DNA of 64,000 nucleotides from CAYMTV01 sp964393525. GTDB taxonomy: Bacteria > Patescibacteriota > Microgenomatia > Daviesbacterales > UBA10151. A program made the translations under genes and the position numbers. Position 1 is the stretch's first letter. Every line of letters starts with the position of its first letter. The notes under the pieces were generated by a model. That model saw only the letters and a program-made list of their open reading frames with translations. It did no database searches and was not told the DNA's origin. The stretch spans positions 1-64,000 of the forward strand of contig CAYMTV010000004.1 in assembly GCA_964393525.1 (NCBI GenBank), written 5' to 3'. Below, in pieces: positions 17,491 to 28,610 of the stretch.

Positions 17491-18141
17491 GTGAAAGTTA
17501 AGCTTCTTGTTTCTTCCACGCTTGAGGATAGAAAGAAGGTAATTGAGGAGATACTTAAAACCGAAAAACTGACCATACCTCATCCCGATCTTCTGTACTT
17601 TGGCTTTGATCAAAAGTTGGGAGTTGAGGCAGCAAAACAAATTAGGCAACACCTAAGTTTAAAACCCTACCAAGCAAAAGGCAGGGCAGTGGTTTTGGAA
17701 TCAGCTTATAATTTAACCCTGGAAGCCCAAAACGCCCTTTTAAAAACTCTTGAAGAACCATTTGAAAACTCTTTAATTTTGCTGGGTGTAAAAACCGAAT
17801 TGTCACTTATCCCAACTATTCTTTCCCGTTGTGAGATATTAAATATCCCAACGCCAACAACATCAAACCCCGGGGGTTTGATAAATCAGTATGAAGCTAA
17901 TATTGAAAAGTTGCAAAACCAGAGTATTCAAGAAAGGTTTGAATATATTGAGAAATTGGAAGATAAAGAGGTTTTCCTTAAAGCCTTAACAAGTTATTTT
18001 AGGAAAAAGCTGAAAGAAGATTTCAAATATTTGGATTTTACAAAAAAATTACTTGAAGCCGAGCAGTGGAAAGAGGCTAATGTTAATTTAAGGGCAATCC
18101 TGGAATATCTTATGCTCATCTTCCCAAAAAACAATGAATGA
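17491..18141 (+). CDS. holB: DNA polymerase III delta-prime-like clamp-loader subunit
   Basis: 216-residue AAA+-related protein. The segments LTLEAQNALLKTLEEP and TILSRCEIL (SRC motif) are those of HolB/DnaX clamp loaders. There is no Walker A loop; the N-terminus VKLLVSSTLEDRKKVIEEIL replaces it, which is compatible with delta-prime being a non-hydrolysing subunit. It is shorter than the usual 300 or more residues. The start is a GTG at 17491 and is not strongly supported. Confidence 0.7.
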   Translation: MKVKLLVSSTLEDRKKVIEEILKTEKLTIPHPDLLYFGFDQKLGVEAAKQIRQHLSLKPYQAKGRAVVLESAYNLTLEAQNALLKTLEEPFENSLILLGVKTELSLIPTILSRCEILNIPTPTTSNPGGLINQYEANIEKLQNQSIQERFEYIEKLEDKEVFLKALTSYFRKKLKEDFKYLDFTKKLLEAEQWKEANVNLRAILEYLMLIFPKNNE

Positions 18142-18233
18142 TCGTTTACTGTTTTGGGGAGATGTGAATGGGTGTATATAACTAAATTATATATTTTTAG
18201 CTTGCTATAACGGTCTAATCTTTATATCCTAAC

Positions 18234-18262
18234 TTGCAAAAATTTCCCGAAGATGCTAAACT
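18234..18262 (+). promoter_or_regulatory. Probable gyrB promoter
   Basis: TTGCAA at 18234-18239, a 17-nt spacer, then TAAACT at 18257-18262. It lies about 85 nt before the gyrB start. Sequence match only. Confidence 0.4.
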
Positions 18263-18277
18263 GGTTAGGTTAATATT

Positions 18278-20407
<2,130 letters not shown>

Positions 20408-20426
20408 AAATAATAAGGCTTGCGCG

Positions 20427-20464
20427 TCCTGAGCGAACCTGTACTGAGCGAAGTCGAAGTAGTC
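20427..20464. repeat. GAGCGAAGTCGAAG-type dispersed repeat
   Basis: Contains TCCTGAGCGA followed by CTGAGCGAAGTCGAAG. The same core is found at 30867-30886 (T-box leader) and 52643-52662 (inside yebC). This type of short palindromic repeat is common between genes in many environmental genomes. Confidence 0.6.
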
Positions 20465-20504
20465 AAAGTGTCAAACAAGCAATATTGGATATTCAATCCT
20501 ATAG

Positions 20505-20533
20505 TTTACTTCTTGTCTATTATTCTGTATAAT
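20505..20533 (+). promoter_or_regulatory. Promoter of hypothetical gene, possibly leaderless
   Basis: TTTACT (20505-20510), a 17-nt spacer and a perfect TATAAT (20528-20533). The ATG at 20543 begins only 9 nt after the -10 box, so transcription would start at or just before the start codon. Confidence 0.6.
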
Positions 20534-20542
20534 TCTCATTAA

Positions 20543-21076
20543 ATGATTACTCATACTGCAGGGTCTTCTGAAATGAGACTATACTCTGTAGATCATGGAA
20601 TAAAAATCACTCCATTCAATGGTACAGATGGCTCATTAGAGGTGGGGAATACTGGTTTAGGAATAAAAGTTTTTAGCTTCGCTTTAGGAGAATACTGGTT
20701 AATAAGATTCCTTCCTGATGGAAATAGAAGAGCTGTTCAAGGCAAAGATAGACAATACATTTCAATGTTTGCCTTAGGATTAAGCACTCTAGTTGATTAT
20801 TGGGAGAGAGAAGGATCAGAAAACGGCTTTCCTCAGTTATCTCTTTTATCAGGAATCACTAATAGAAGAATGCACGTTTTTTGCCAACGCATGTTTCCAC
20901 CTACAATTTATACAGCAGAACCATTCGGAGAAGAATCATTCAGAGGTTTCTTAAACTTTGAAATGTTTTTAAAAGATAGTGCGACAAGAGAAAGACTATC
21001 GAGAATAGGACAACGAAGTATAATACAAGGTTACACCACAACCACACCTCTTACAGATTTTGCCGAAATTCTATAA
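20543..21076 (+). CDS. Hypothetical protein, 177 residues
   Basis: I do not recognise a family. The product is soluble and mixed alpha/beta, with no signal peptide or membrane helix. Noticeable stretches are GLGIKVFSFALGEYWLIRFLPDG and MFALGLSTLVDYWERE. It has its own -10 box almost touching the start codon and lies between gyrB and the glmU-like gene, so it is probably transcribed separately. Confidence 0.6.
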   Translation: MITHTAGSSEMRLYSVDHGIKITPFNGTDGSLEVGNTGLGIKVFSFALGEYWLIRFLPDGNRRAVQGKDRQYISMFALGLSTLVDYWEREGSENGFPQLSLLSGITNRRMHVFCQRMFPPTIYTAEPFGEESFRGFLNFEMFLKDSATRERLSRIGQRSIIQGYTTTTPLTDFAEIL

Positions 21077-21097
21077 TATACATTAACAGCAATTAAT

Positions 21098-21847
21098 ATG
21101 TATCAAAACTTAGGAGCAGTTATATTTGCAGCGGGGGAGGGGAAGAGGATGGAGAGTGATCTTCCTAAGGTTTTACATCCTATAAATGGGACTCCAATGA
21201 TTTTAATTACCCTTAAAAAATTAGTGGATTTGGGAATTCAAAATATTACTGTGGTTGTAGGGTATAAGGCTGAAGAAGTTAAAAAAGTTATCCATTTAGC
21301 TTTCCACCTCCGAGGTGTCAAGCTAAAGTATGCTTTGCAGGAGAAACCTTTGGGAACAGCGGATGCTTTAAAAACTGCCTTAAAAGTAATTAAACCTCAA
21401 ACAGAGCAAATCCTGGTTTTAAATGGTGACGATTCAGTTTTTTATTCCGAGCAAACTTTAAATGATTTTATTAGTTCTCATTTAGTATCAGATGCTTTTG
21501 TTAGCGTTTTGACAGTAAATAAGGATGATGCTGATTTAATTGGAAGAGTCGTACGGGATGATCAAGGAAAGTTCTTAAAAATACTGGAGCATGCAGATTA
21601 TTTGGAAAGCGGTCATAATTCTAAAGAAATAAATTGTGGCACATATGTTTTCAATAAAAGATGGCTGGAGTCAAATATAAGTAAAGTTCCCATAAATCAA
21701 AAAGGAGAGTACTATTTAACCGATCTTATTAACATAGCCAAAGAGGAAGGCTTTCATATCAATTTAGTTGAGCTAAAAAATCCCCAAGAGTGGCTGGGGA
21801 TAAATACAAAGGAAGAACTGGAAAAAGCGCAGTTATCTTTCGAATGA
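21098..21847 (+). CDS. glmU: GlmU-like UDP-GlcNAc uridylyltransferase (N-terminal domain only)
   Basis: Nucleotidyltransferase that should make UDP-GlcNAc from UTP and GlcNAc-1-P, feeding the Mur pathway next to it. The 249-residue protein has the signature LGAVIFAAGEGKRMESDLPKVL, QEKPLGTADAL, LNGDDSVF, INCGTYVF and NQKGEYYLTDLI, all matching the GlmU uridylyltransferase domain. The C-terminal left-handed beta-helix acetyltransferase of bifunctional GlmU is absent. Residues HLRGVKL are encoded by a palindromic repeat (21298-21324). Another NDP-sugar pyrophosphorylase specificity cannot be excluded. Confidence 0.75.
   Translation: MYQNLGAVIFAAGEGKRMESDLPKVLHPINGTPMILITLKKLVDLGIQNITVVVGYKAEEVKKVIHLAFHLRGVKLKYALQEKPLGTADALKTALKVIKPQTEQILVLNGDDSVFYSEQTLNDFISSHLVSDAFVSVLTVNKDDADLIGRVVRDDQGKFLKILEHADYLESGHNSKEINCGTYVFNKRWLESNISKVPINQKGEYYLTDLINIAKEEGFHINLVELKNPQEWLGINTKEELEKAQLSFE
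21298..21324. repeat. Palindromic repeat within the glmU-like gene
   Basis: AGCTT-tc-CACCTC-c-GAGGTG-tc-AAGCT. It is nearly identical to the intergenic copy at 53219-53244, and half of it recurs at 24507-24517. It is in frame and gives an extra surface loop. Confidence 0.75.
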
Positions 21848-21882
21848 ACTGAGAAATTACCTTAAAATTATTATAGTTTTAT

Positions 21883-23193
21883 ATGAGTAAAAATATACAT
21901 TTTATGGGAATAGGCGGAAGTGGAGCATCAGCAGCGGCAGCTATTGCCAAAGCTTATGGATTTACTGTGACTGGTTGTGATACCAATTCTTCTGATGAGT
22001 TCTCTAAGCAATTGGAGGGAATTGAAATTCAAAAAGGTCATTCTAAAACTCATCTGCAAAATGTTGATATGCTGATTATCTCACCTGCAGTAAGCTCCTT
22101 AAATTCCGATCATGCAGAATTAGAAGAAGCCAGAAGAAAAAAGATTAAGATTTTAACTTGGCAGGAATTTTTGGGAAGAAAATTATTGAAGAATAAATTT
22201 ATCATTGCAATTTGCGGAACCCACGGCAAATCAACAACTACCGCTATGATTGGACAGATCCTTGAGGATGCCGGCTTTGATCCTACAGTAGTTTTAGGAG
22301 CAATTGTTAAAAAATGGGGTAGAAATTACCGGGTGGGACTTAGCAAATATGCGGTCATTGAGGCTGATGAATTTAACGAAAACTTTATGGCTTTAGATCC
22401 AACAATCTCTGTAGTTACCGCAATTGAGTTTGACCACCCGGAATATTTTAAAGATTTTGAAAGCTATAAAAGATCTTTTCAAAATTTCCTGGGCAAAACT
22501 AAACAAGTAATTATTGCCAACTTGTCGGATAATGGTTTGTCTGAAACACTGGAGGATGAGCGAGCTTTGTTTGGTTCCTTCTTTAAACCAATCATCGACT
22601 ATTCCAAAGCTTTAATCGACTTTACCTTGGGCATTCCCGGTTCATTTAACCGTTCAAATGCCTCAGCCGCGTACCATGTTGCCGTAACTTTAGGGATAAA
22701 TCCAAAAATCGCCCGGGAAAGCCTGCAAAATTTTAGAGAAATAGGCAGAAGGCTTGAAGGATTAGGAGAAGTTAATGGCGCAAAAATATACTCCGATTTC
22801 AGCCATCACCCAACTGAAATCAAACTTAGGATAGAGGCTGTCAGGGAAAAATTTCCTGACAAAAAAATTATGCTGATATACCAACCCCATATGTTTTCCA
22901 GAACCAAAGCCCTTTTTGAAAACTTTGTAAAAGTTTTTCGAGATTTGCAGGTTGATAAGGTGATCATTACCGATATTTACCCAAGCAGAGAAGTCGATAC
23001 AGGTTTAGTAAACAGTAGACAGCTTGTGGAAGCTATAAAACAAAACAATGTGCAATATATTTCTAAACAGCAGTTAGAGAGTCAACTAATAACACACCCC
23101 TCATTCGGAGGCAACCAAGTAACTGATCAACTTGTTATATTCATGGGGGCAGGAGATATAGATAACCTTGCAAGGGAATTTGCAAATGGATAA
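21883..23193 (+). CDS. murC: UDP-N-acetylmuramate-L-alanine ligase
   Basis: Adds L-Ala to UDP-MurNAc, the first ATP-dependent step of the peptidoglycan stem. The 436-residue protein has the N-terminal GIGGSGASAAA dinucleotide fold, P-loop CGTHGKSTTT (111-120), the central EADEFNENF motif and the C-terminal FSHHPTEI and YQPHMFSR motifs of MurC. The preceding uridylyltransferase is 35 nt away and murD overlaps the end by 8 nt. Confidence 0.95.
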   Translation: MSKNIHFMGIGGSGASAAAAIAKAYGFTVTGCDTNSSDEFSKQLEGIEIQKGHSKTHLQNVDMLIISPAVSSLNSDHAELEEARRKKIKILTWQEFLGRKLLKNKFIIAICGTHGKSTTTAMIGQILEDAGFDPTVVLGAIVKKWGRNYRVGLSKYAVIEADEFNENFMALDPTISVVTAIEFDHPEYFKDFESYKRSFQNFLGKTKQVIIANLSDNGLSETLEDERALFGSFFKPIIDYSKALIDFTLGIPGSFNRSNASAAYHVAVTLGINPKIARESLQNFREIGRRLEGLGEVNGAKIYSDFSHHPTEIKLRIEAVREKFPDKKIMLIYQPHMFSRTKALFENFVKVFRDLQVDKVIITDIYPSREVDTGLVNSRQLVEAIKQNNVQYISKQQLESQLITHPSFGGNQVTDQLVIFMGAGDIDNLAREFANG

Positions 23194-24520
23194 CTATACT
23201 GGCAAAAAAGTATTAATACTTGGATTAGGTTTAAATCAGGGTGGGGTAGGGGCTACAAAATTTTTTGCCAAACAAAATGCTCTTGTGAGAGTGACAGATT
23301 TAAAAGATGAGCAGGTTCTTGAACCATCTATTAACCAGCTTAAAGATTTCAATAACATTGAATATATTTTAGGCGAACACAGAACATCCGATATAGACTG
23401 GGCGGATTTGATAATTAGAAATTGGGGAGTCAAAAGAGAAAATGAGTTTTTAAAATATGCATACAAAAAGGGTAAGGCGGTTGAGACAGATATGGGTATT
23501 TTTTTAAATTATGTTAACTCTAAACAAATAATTGGCCTAACAGGTTCTAAAGGTAAATCTACCATAGCCTCTTTACTCTACTACGCTATAAAAAATCAAT
23601 ACCCAAATGCTATGCTGGCGGGAAATATAGGCAAGTCTGTTTTAGATTTAGTTGACCATATTAAAAAAGATTCATTACTAATTTTGGAACTTTCCTCTTT
23701 CCAACTTGAAGCTTTTAATAAGCATAATATTTCTCCGCACATTGCGGTTATTACTAATATTTTTCCGGAACATTTAAATTATTATGAAAGTTATGAAGAT
23801 TATACCGCTGCCAAAAAGCTCATCGCCAAACACCAGACAGGAAGTGATATTTTCTTTATCAACCATAGTAATGGAGTAATTAATTCGCCGGATTTTTTAG
23901 CAGGAATAAACTCTCAAATTATTAAATTCTCGGAAAAAGATTTACCTAAAGATTTTTCACCAAAACTTCCAGGAGGACACAACAGAATAAATTATGCAGC
24001 AGCACTGGCAGTTGCCAGACACCTGGGGATTGATACAACACATGCACTTCATAAGATGAATGAATTTGAGGGTGCGGAATTCAGGTTGCAGTTTGTTAAG
24101 GAATCTTATGGGGTAAAAATCTACAATGATTCCGCCGCAACCAATCCAGATGCAACAATTGAGGCCTTAAAAACTTTTCCAAACTCTATCTTAATTTGTG
24201 GGGGAATGAATAAAGGGTTGGATTACAGCGATTTAGCGGAGGCAATAGAAAAATATACCAAAGCAGTCTACTTTTTGGAGGGCGACGCGACAGAAAGAAT
24301 TAGGCAATTAGAATCAAGAATTATGGATGAAAAAGATAGAGGAACTTTTAATGATCTAAAAATATTATTATCAGCAGTAAAAAAAGAAGCACAAAAAGGA
24401 GATCTAATACTTTTTTCTCCAGGTGCAACTTCTTTTAATTTATTTCAAAATGAATTTGACAGGGGAAGAAAGTTTAATCAAGCAGTAGAGGAGGTATTTA
24501 AAGAAAGGGTGTCAAGCTAA
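23186..24520 (+). CDS. murD: UDP-N-acetylmuramoyl-L-alanine-D-glutamate ligase
   Basis: Adds D-Glu to UDP-MurNAc-Ala. The 444-residue protein has the P-loop GLTGSKGKST, the ELSSFQLE motif and VITNIFPEHLNYY of MurD, then NDSAATNPDAT and the C-terminal FSPGATSFNLF. The ATG at 23186 overlaps the murC stop by 8 nt; a TTG at 23168 would add six residues. The last codons sit beside GTGTCAAGCT, a half copy of the dispersed palindrome. Confidence 0.94.
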   Translation: MDNYTGKKVLILGLGLNQGGVGATKFFAKQNALVRVTDLKDEQVLEPSINQLKDFNNIEYILGEHRTSDIDWADLIIRNWGVKRENEFLKYAYKKGKAVETDMGIFLNYVNSKQIIGLTGSKGKSTIASLLYYAIKNQYPNAMLAGNIGKSVLDLVDHIKKDSLLILELSSFQLEAFNKHNISPHIAVITNIFPEHLNYYESYEDYTAAKKLIAKHQTGSDIFFINHSNGVINSPDFLAGINSQIIKFSEKDLPKDFSPKLPGGHNRINYAAALAVARHLGIDTTHALHKMNEFEGAEFRLQFVKESYGVKIYNDSAATNPDATIEALKTFPNSILICGGMNKGLDYSDLAEAIEKYTKAVYFLEGDATERIRQLESRIMDEKDRGTFNDLKILLSAVKKEAQKGDLILFSPGATSFNLFQNEFDRGRKFNQAVEEVFKERVSS

Positions 24521-24521
24521 T

Positions 24522-24536
24522 CCACCCGGAGGGTGG
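24522..24536. repeat. Palindrome between murD and hydrolase gene
   Basis: CCACCC-gga-GGGTGG, adjacent to a GTGTCAAGCT half-repeat. No T-run follows, so it is probably not a terminator. Confidence 0.5.
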
Positions 24537-24549
24537 GTACGGGATATAT

Positions 24550-25299
24550 ATGTATGTAAGTATTAACAATCAAAATATTTATTTTCAAAAACTTGGCAAG
24601 GGTCCAGATTTAATAATGCTGCATGGATGGGGGAATGATGTTTCTAGCTTTTGGGGAACATCCCAAATCGTTAAAGAAAACGTCACAATTTACTTAATTG
24701 ATTTACCTGGATTTGGTAGAAGTGATCCACCAAAAACTGCATTCAATATTGTGGATTATGCAAATATCATTAAAGGATTTATAGAATCACAGAATTTAAA
24801 AAAACCAGATTTACTCGGACATTCTTTGGGGGGCAGAACTGCCATAAAACTTGCATCAAAAAATCCTGATCTTTTAGGAAAATTAATTTTAGAAGCCTCA
24901 GCAGGAATAAAACCTAAAAGAGATTTGTATAAAACCCTAATATACCCTTTAGCAAAGCTTGCAAAATTCATACCAAATATTTTTAGTATTAAAGAAAAAC
25001 TGAGATATATTTTTTATAAATCTTTAGAGTCGGATTATCTTAAAGCCGGAGAAATGAAACAAACTTTAGCAAATATTTTAGAAGAGGATCTAACTGAGGA
25101 TTTATCTAAAATAAAAACTGAAACTTTACTTATTTGGGGAGAAAAGGATCCAACTAAAGAGGCATCCTTAAAGAATGGTAAAAAAATGTACCAGTTAATT
25201 AAAAATTGCCGGATAGAAGTTTTAGATAATGTCGGGCACTTTCCTCATTTAGAACAACCAGAAAAGTTTGTCCAACTTATTAAGGACTTTTGTTTATGA
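24550..25299 (+). CDS. Alpha/beta-hydrolase
   Basis: 249-residue hydrolase of unknown substrate. It has the oxyanion strand LIMLHGWGND, the nucleophile elbow GHSLGGR with the catalytic Ser, the acid in LLIWGEKDPT and the catalytic His in NVGHFPHLEQP. There is no signal peptide. It stands between murD and murF, overlapping murF by 4 nt (ATGA), so a cell-envelope role is suggested by context only. Confidence 0.85.
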   Translation: MYVSINNQNIYFQKLGKGPDLIMLHGWGNDVSSFWGTSQIVKENVTIYLIDLPGFGRSDPPKTAFNIVDYANIIKGFIESQNLKKPDLLGHSLGGRTAIKLASKNPDLLGKLILEASAGIKPKRDLYKTLIYPLAKLAKFIPNIFSIKEKLRYIFYKSLESDYLKAGEMKQTLANILEEDLTEDLSKIKTETLLIWGEKDPTKEASLKNGKKMYQLIKNCRIEVLDNVGHFPHLEQPEKFVQLIKDFCL

Positions 25300-26724
25300 G
25301 CAAATTTATTAATACCTTATTTCCTTTTTTTGATCATCTCTATATTTTTCAACTTTTAGAGTATGAGATACCAAGCTTTTTAATTTGGTTTTTGAAACAT
25401 CCTTCAAAAAGAAATCTGCAAAGAAAACATAAACTGGTATTTACCCAAAAAACCCTGGCTATAACAATCATTGGTCTGGGTCTTTTAGTTTTAGTTTCGG
25501 CGTCTTCAGCTTACTCTTTGTTTTATGATTTGGTTTTAACTCCGTTTTTCATTATTTTTTACGGCTTGTTTAGCCCGATATTTATAATTTCAGCCCAGGT
25601 AATACTTTCGCCTTTTGAGGAATATTCAAAAAATAAATTGCTTAAAGCTGCTTCTGAGAAAGTCAGATCACTGCCTAACTTAAAAAAAGTTGCTATTGTC
25701 GGCAGCTTTGCCAAAACTTCCACCAAAAACATGCTTTATACACTTTTATGGAAAGACTTTATTGTTGTTAAAACCCCCAAAAGTTTTAATACCCCAATCT
25801 CTGTTGCTAGAACAATTATGGAAGACCTGAAAAAAAATACCGAAGTTTTTATTGTGGAGATGGACGCCTATCACCCTGGTGAAATAAAAAAATTGGCTTA
25901 TTTAATTGAACCCGACATGGCTATTATAACTGCCATCGCCCCCCAGCATTTGGAAAGGTTTGGTTCTATGGATATTTTAGCTAAAACCCAGTTTGAAGTA
26001 GTAAGTGAGCTTAAAAAAGATGGTCTATTAATTCTTAATTCCTCGGACGATTGGACGATGAAGTTACACCAAAATTATAAGATAAATAAGGTCTTTTTTG
26101 GGCAAAGATCAGAGGATATGGTTTTTGCATCTAACTCAAGGCCGTCTGAAGATGGATGGAGTTTCACACTGCACTATCAGGGAAAATCCGTTTTAATAGA
26201 TCTTCCACTTTTTGGCTCGCATAATATTTTGAATTTCCTAGCAGCATCGGCTGCAGCTATAAGTTTAGAGCTGGACCTTGAAACAATTAAAAAAAGAGCT
26301 TTNNNNNNNNNNAAATCAGCGAATAGAACATAAATTGGAAAATAGAAAAACAGGCAATATTACAATAATTGACAACAGCTACAATACCAACCCGACTGTA
26401 TCAAAATCTTCTTTAAAGCTTTTAAAAGAATATGCAGGTAGTCAAAAAATTCTGATTACTCCCGGACTGATTGAGCTTGGTGGGGATGCAGAAAGACAGA
26501 ATTTGGAGTTTGCCAAAGAAGCAGCCAGAGTTTCTGATGAAATAATAATTGTAGGCATTAATGCCCGAAAAGCTTTGCTTAAAGGACTTGAGCTTAAAAA
26601 ATTCCCTGCAAAAAATATCCATCTATCTTCCAGTACCCAGGAAGCTATGAATAAACTTGCCCAAATAACAAAACCAGACTCAGTAGTTTTACTGGAGAAT
26701 GATCTCCCTGATCAATATTTTTAA
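25296..26724 (+). CDS. murF: Membrane-anchored MurF-type Mur ligase (interrupted by assembly gap)
   Basis: Probable UDP-MurNAc-tripeptide:D-Ala-D-Ala ligase. Unlike most MurF it starts with about 110 residues holding two or three membrane helices (TLAITIIGLGLLVLVSASSAY and FFIIFYGLFSPIFIISAQVIL). The Mur ligase core then has P-loop VGSFAKTSTKN, VEMDAYHPGEI and ITAIAPQHLERFG. Ten N bases at 26303-26312 interrupt it and the frame differs on either side. The second part carries IIDNSYNTNP and LITPGLIELG, typical of the MurF C-terminal domain, so one gene is meant and the gap length is arbitrary. It could also be a MurF-related ligase for another polymer. Confidence 0.8.
26303..26312. other. Assembly gap (10 N)
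   Basis: Run of ten undetermined bases inside murF. The reading frame after the gap is offset from that before it, so the real gap is not exactly 10 nt or a base is missing. Confidence 1.
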
Positions 26725-26810
26725 ACCCTCCCCTCCATTGACAGAATTTAACAAAAGGTATACAACGAAGTTAGAGAGACAAAATTTAGACAAAAATTGA
26801 CGTTTGGGTA

Positions 26811-26816
26811 TATAAT
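26811..26816 (+). promoter_or_regulatory. -10 box of PfkB-type kinase gene
   Basis: Perfect TATAAT 20 nt before the ATG at 26836. No convincing -35 at the right distance. Confidence 0.4.
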
Positions 26817-26835
26817 ATTATTATAGGTTATTTAT

Positions 26836-28059
26836 ATGTTTGAGGTTAGATTGCCAGTACACAATGGGTCACATCACAAGGCAGTTGAGTACCCTCGTCC
26901 TTCTACTTCACAAAGGATTGTTGTAGTTTCAGAACCAATACTTGATGAAACTTTACTCAAATATGGTAGTGGAATTAATGTTTGGAGGGACCATAAAATT
27001 GTTATTACAGGTGGCGATAAAATATTCGAAAAGCCTCTTAGAAGAGAATGGGGTGGACCGGGTATTTATGTTCCTACCGCCATTGCCAAAGACGGCCATG
27101 AGGTTACTTTACATGGAATTTTTGGTAAAGACGGCTCGGAACGCGATGCGATAGAAGTTCTAGTACAAAATGGAGTCAGAGTGGTTCCAATTAAGATTTT
27201 AGAGACTTCTCCAAAAGCTGCTGTAAATCTTGTATCAAGCCAGGATGGAACGATACATGAATCCTATGTCTCTGAAAGAAAACTAGAAGAGGAAAGAGTC
27301 TTTTGTGAAGGTAAATTAGTCGGAGCTTTAATACACCAACAAGAATTAGCAAAAGCCGGAAATAACAGATTTATGAGACTTCTAATTCCAATGGTTGATT
27401 GGGTAAAAAATCGTATTACCCATAATGCTGAAATACCTCAAATTAACCTGGTATATCTAACTTCTGTCAGAGGGAGATGGGAACCAGCCTGGGAAGGAGC
27501 ATTAAACTTTATCCAAAGCAATAATATCCCCTTAGCGGTGCATTTTGGTTCTTATCAGAGAGACGACTTAAACGAGATTGCAATGACAGCGCTAGCAATG
27601 TCTGATTATTATGTTGCCAACAAAGCTGAGGCAATAGGCGTATACAATAAAATAAACGGAACCAGCCTTGAGGGTGTAGATACCATTGACTTACTTAGGG
27701 CATTGTATATATTTGGCGGGAAACGTAGAGAAGTCATGATTACGGAAGCCCAAAATGGATTCACTACACTGGATTTGGGGGGAACTGCATATTATTCAAG
27801 ACCATATGGATACGATGTTGTAAATCCTAATGGAGCAGGGGATAATGCTTCAGGTATTTTTATTTCTTCCAGACTACATGGCTTTGATAATCCAACAACA
27901 AATAAAAGAGTTGGTATAGCGGCAAACAGGATCATTGGTCAAGAAGGAGCCTTAGGTCAATATACTTACGTTGAATTGAATAAAGCAATTGAAGGAACTG
28001 ATTACAGTGTTGAAGCTGTTTACAGTATTGAGCCCACAGTATTTTCCGTTGCTGCCTAG
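26836..28059 (+). CDS. PfkB-family carbohydrate kinase-like protein
   Basis: 407-residue protein of the ribokinase/PfkB fold. The key C-terminal motif is NPNGAGDNASGIF, matching the DTxGAGD signature that carries the anion hole and catalytic Asp. The N-terminal sugar-binding region has GGPGIYVPTAIAKDGHEVTLHGIFGKDG (GG motif). It is longer than typical members (about 310), with an N-terminal extension and an insert around residues 150-210. The substrate cannot be told. It is surrounded by cell-wall genes but has its own -10 box. Confidence 0.75.
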   Translation: MFEVRLPVHNGSHHKAVEYPRPSTSQRIVVVSEPILDETLLKYGSGINVWRDHKIVITGGDKIFEKPLRREWGGPGIYVPTAIAKDGHEVTLHGIFGKDGSERDAIEVLVQNGVRVVPIKILETSPKAAVNLVSSQDGTIHESYVSERKLEEERVFCEGKLVGALIHQQELAKAGNNRFMRLLIPMVDWVKNRITHNAEIPQINLVYLTSVRGRWEPAWEGALNFIQSNNIPLAVHFGSYQRDDLNEIAMTALAMSDYYVANKAEAIGVYNKINGTSLEGVDTIDLLRALYIFGGKRREVMITEAQNGFTTLDLGGTAYYSRPYGYDVVNPNGAGDNASGIFISSRLHGFDNPTTNKRVGIAANRIIGQEGALGQYTYVELNKAIEGTDYSVEAVYSIEPTVFSVAA

Positions 28060-28133
28060 TGTCCAGATTATGTCAAGCGTATATATATTTTAAAATTATA
28101 AGCTTAAATAGGCAGGATAAGTGACGGGTTGAA

Positions 28134-28610
28134 ATGAGCAGTTTCCCAGAAGGAACTTTAGCTATTGATCAAGATCCTAAAGGAGAGATGTACAAAGCGG
28201 AAGTGTATGAACTTGCCCGCTTAGAGAGAGGTAGACCGTGGGATAGGGAATTAATCGGCGAGGTAAGAAGAAGACTTTTGTATTTTAGAAGACTTGATGA
28301 GCTGGCTCTTCCACAGCATGAGAAAGAAGCCTACGACTTTGCAGAACAATCTTCAAATCCGAGTAATTTAGAAAGACACTTACAGGGCTCAGGGCTTTCT
28401 AAACCGCATAAATTGGCAGTTATCCAGTTTTGGGGAGATAGAATGGGAGCAAGTATAAACACCATTGCAGACATGGTTTCTGCAATTGTCCACGGACCCA
28501 GAATTGTTAAACCAGGAGTTGTCTTGTACCAACCGCTTCCTGGAGAAAGACCACTAGTATTTAATCCATCCGTAAAAGCACCGTCTCTAGTTCTTGCTTC
28601 CGCTCTTTAG
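28134..28610 (+). CDS. Hypothetical protein, 158 residues
   Basis: No recognised family. A charged helical N-terminal half (ELARLERGRPWDRELIGEVRRRLLYFRRLDELAL) is followed by a mixed region. No signal or membrane helix. Its 3' end overlaps the converging ddl gene by 24 nt. Confidence 0.55.
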   Translation: MSSFPEGTLAIDQDPKGEMYKAEVYELARLERGRPWDRELIGEVRRRLLYFRRLDELALPQHEKEAYDFAEQSSNPSNLERHLQGSGLSKPHKLAVIQFWGDRMGASINTIADMVSAIVHGPRIVKPGVVLYQPLPGERPLVFNPSVKAPSLVLASAL

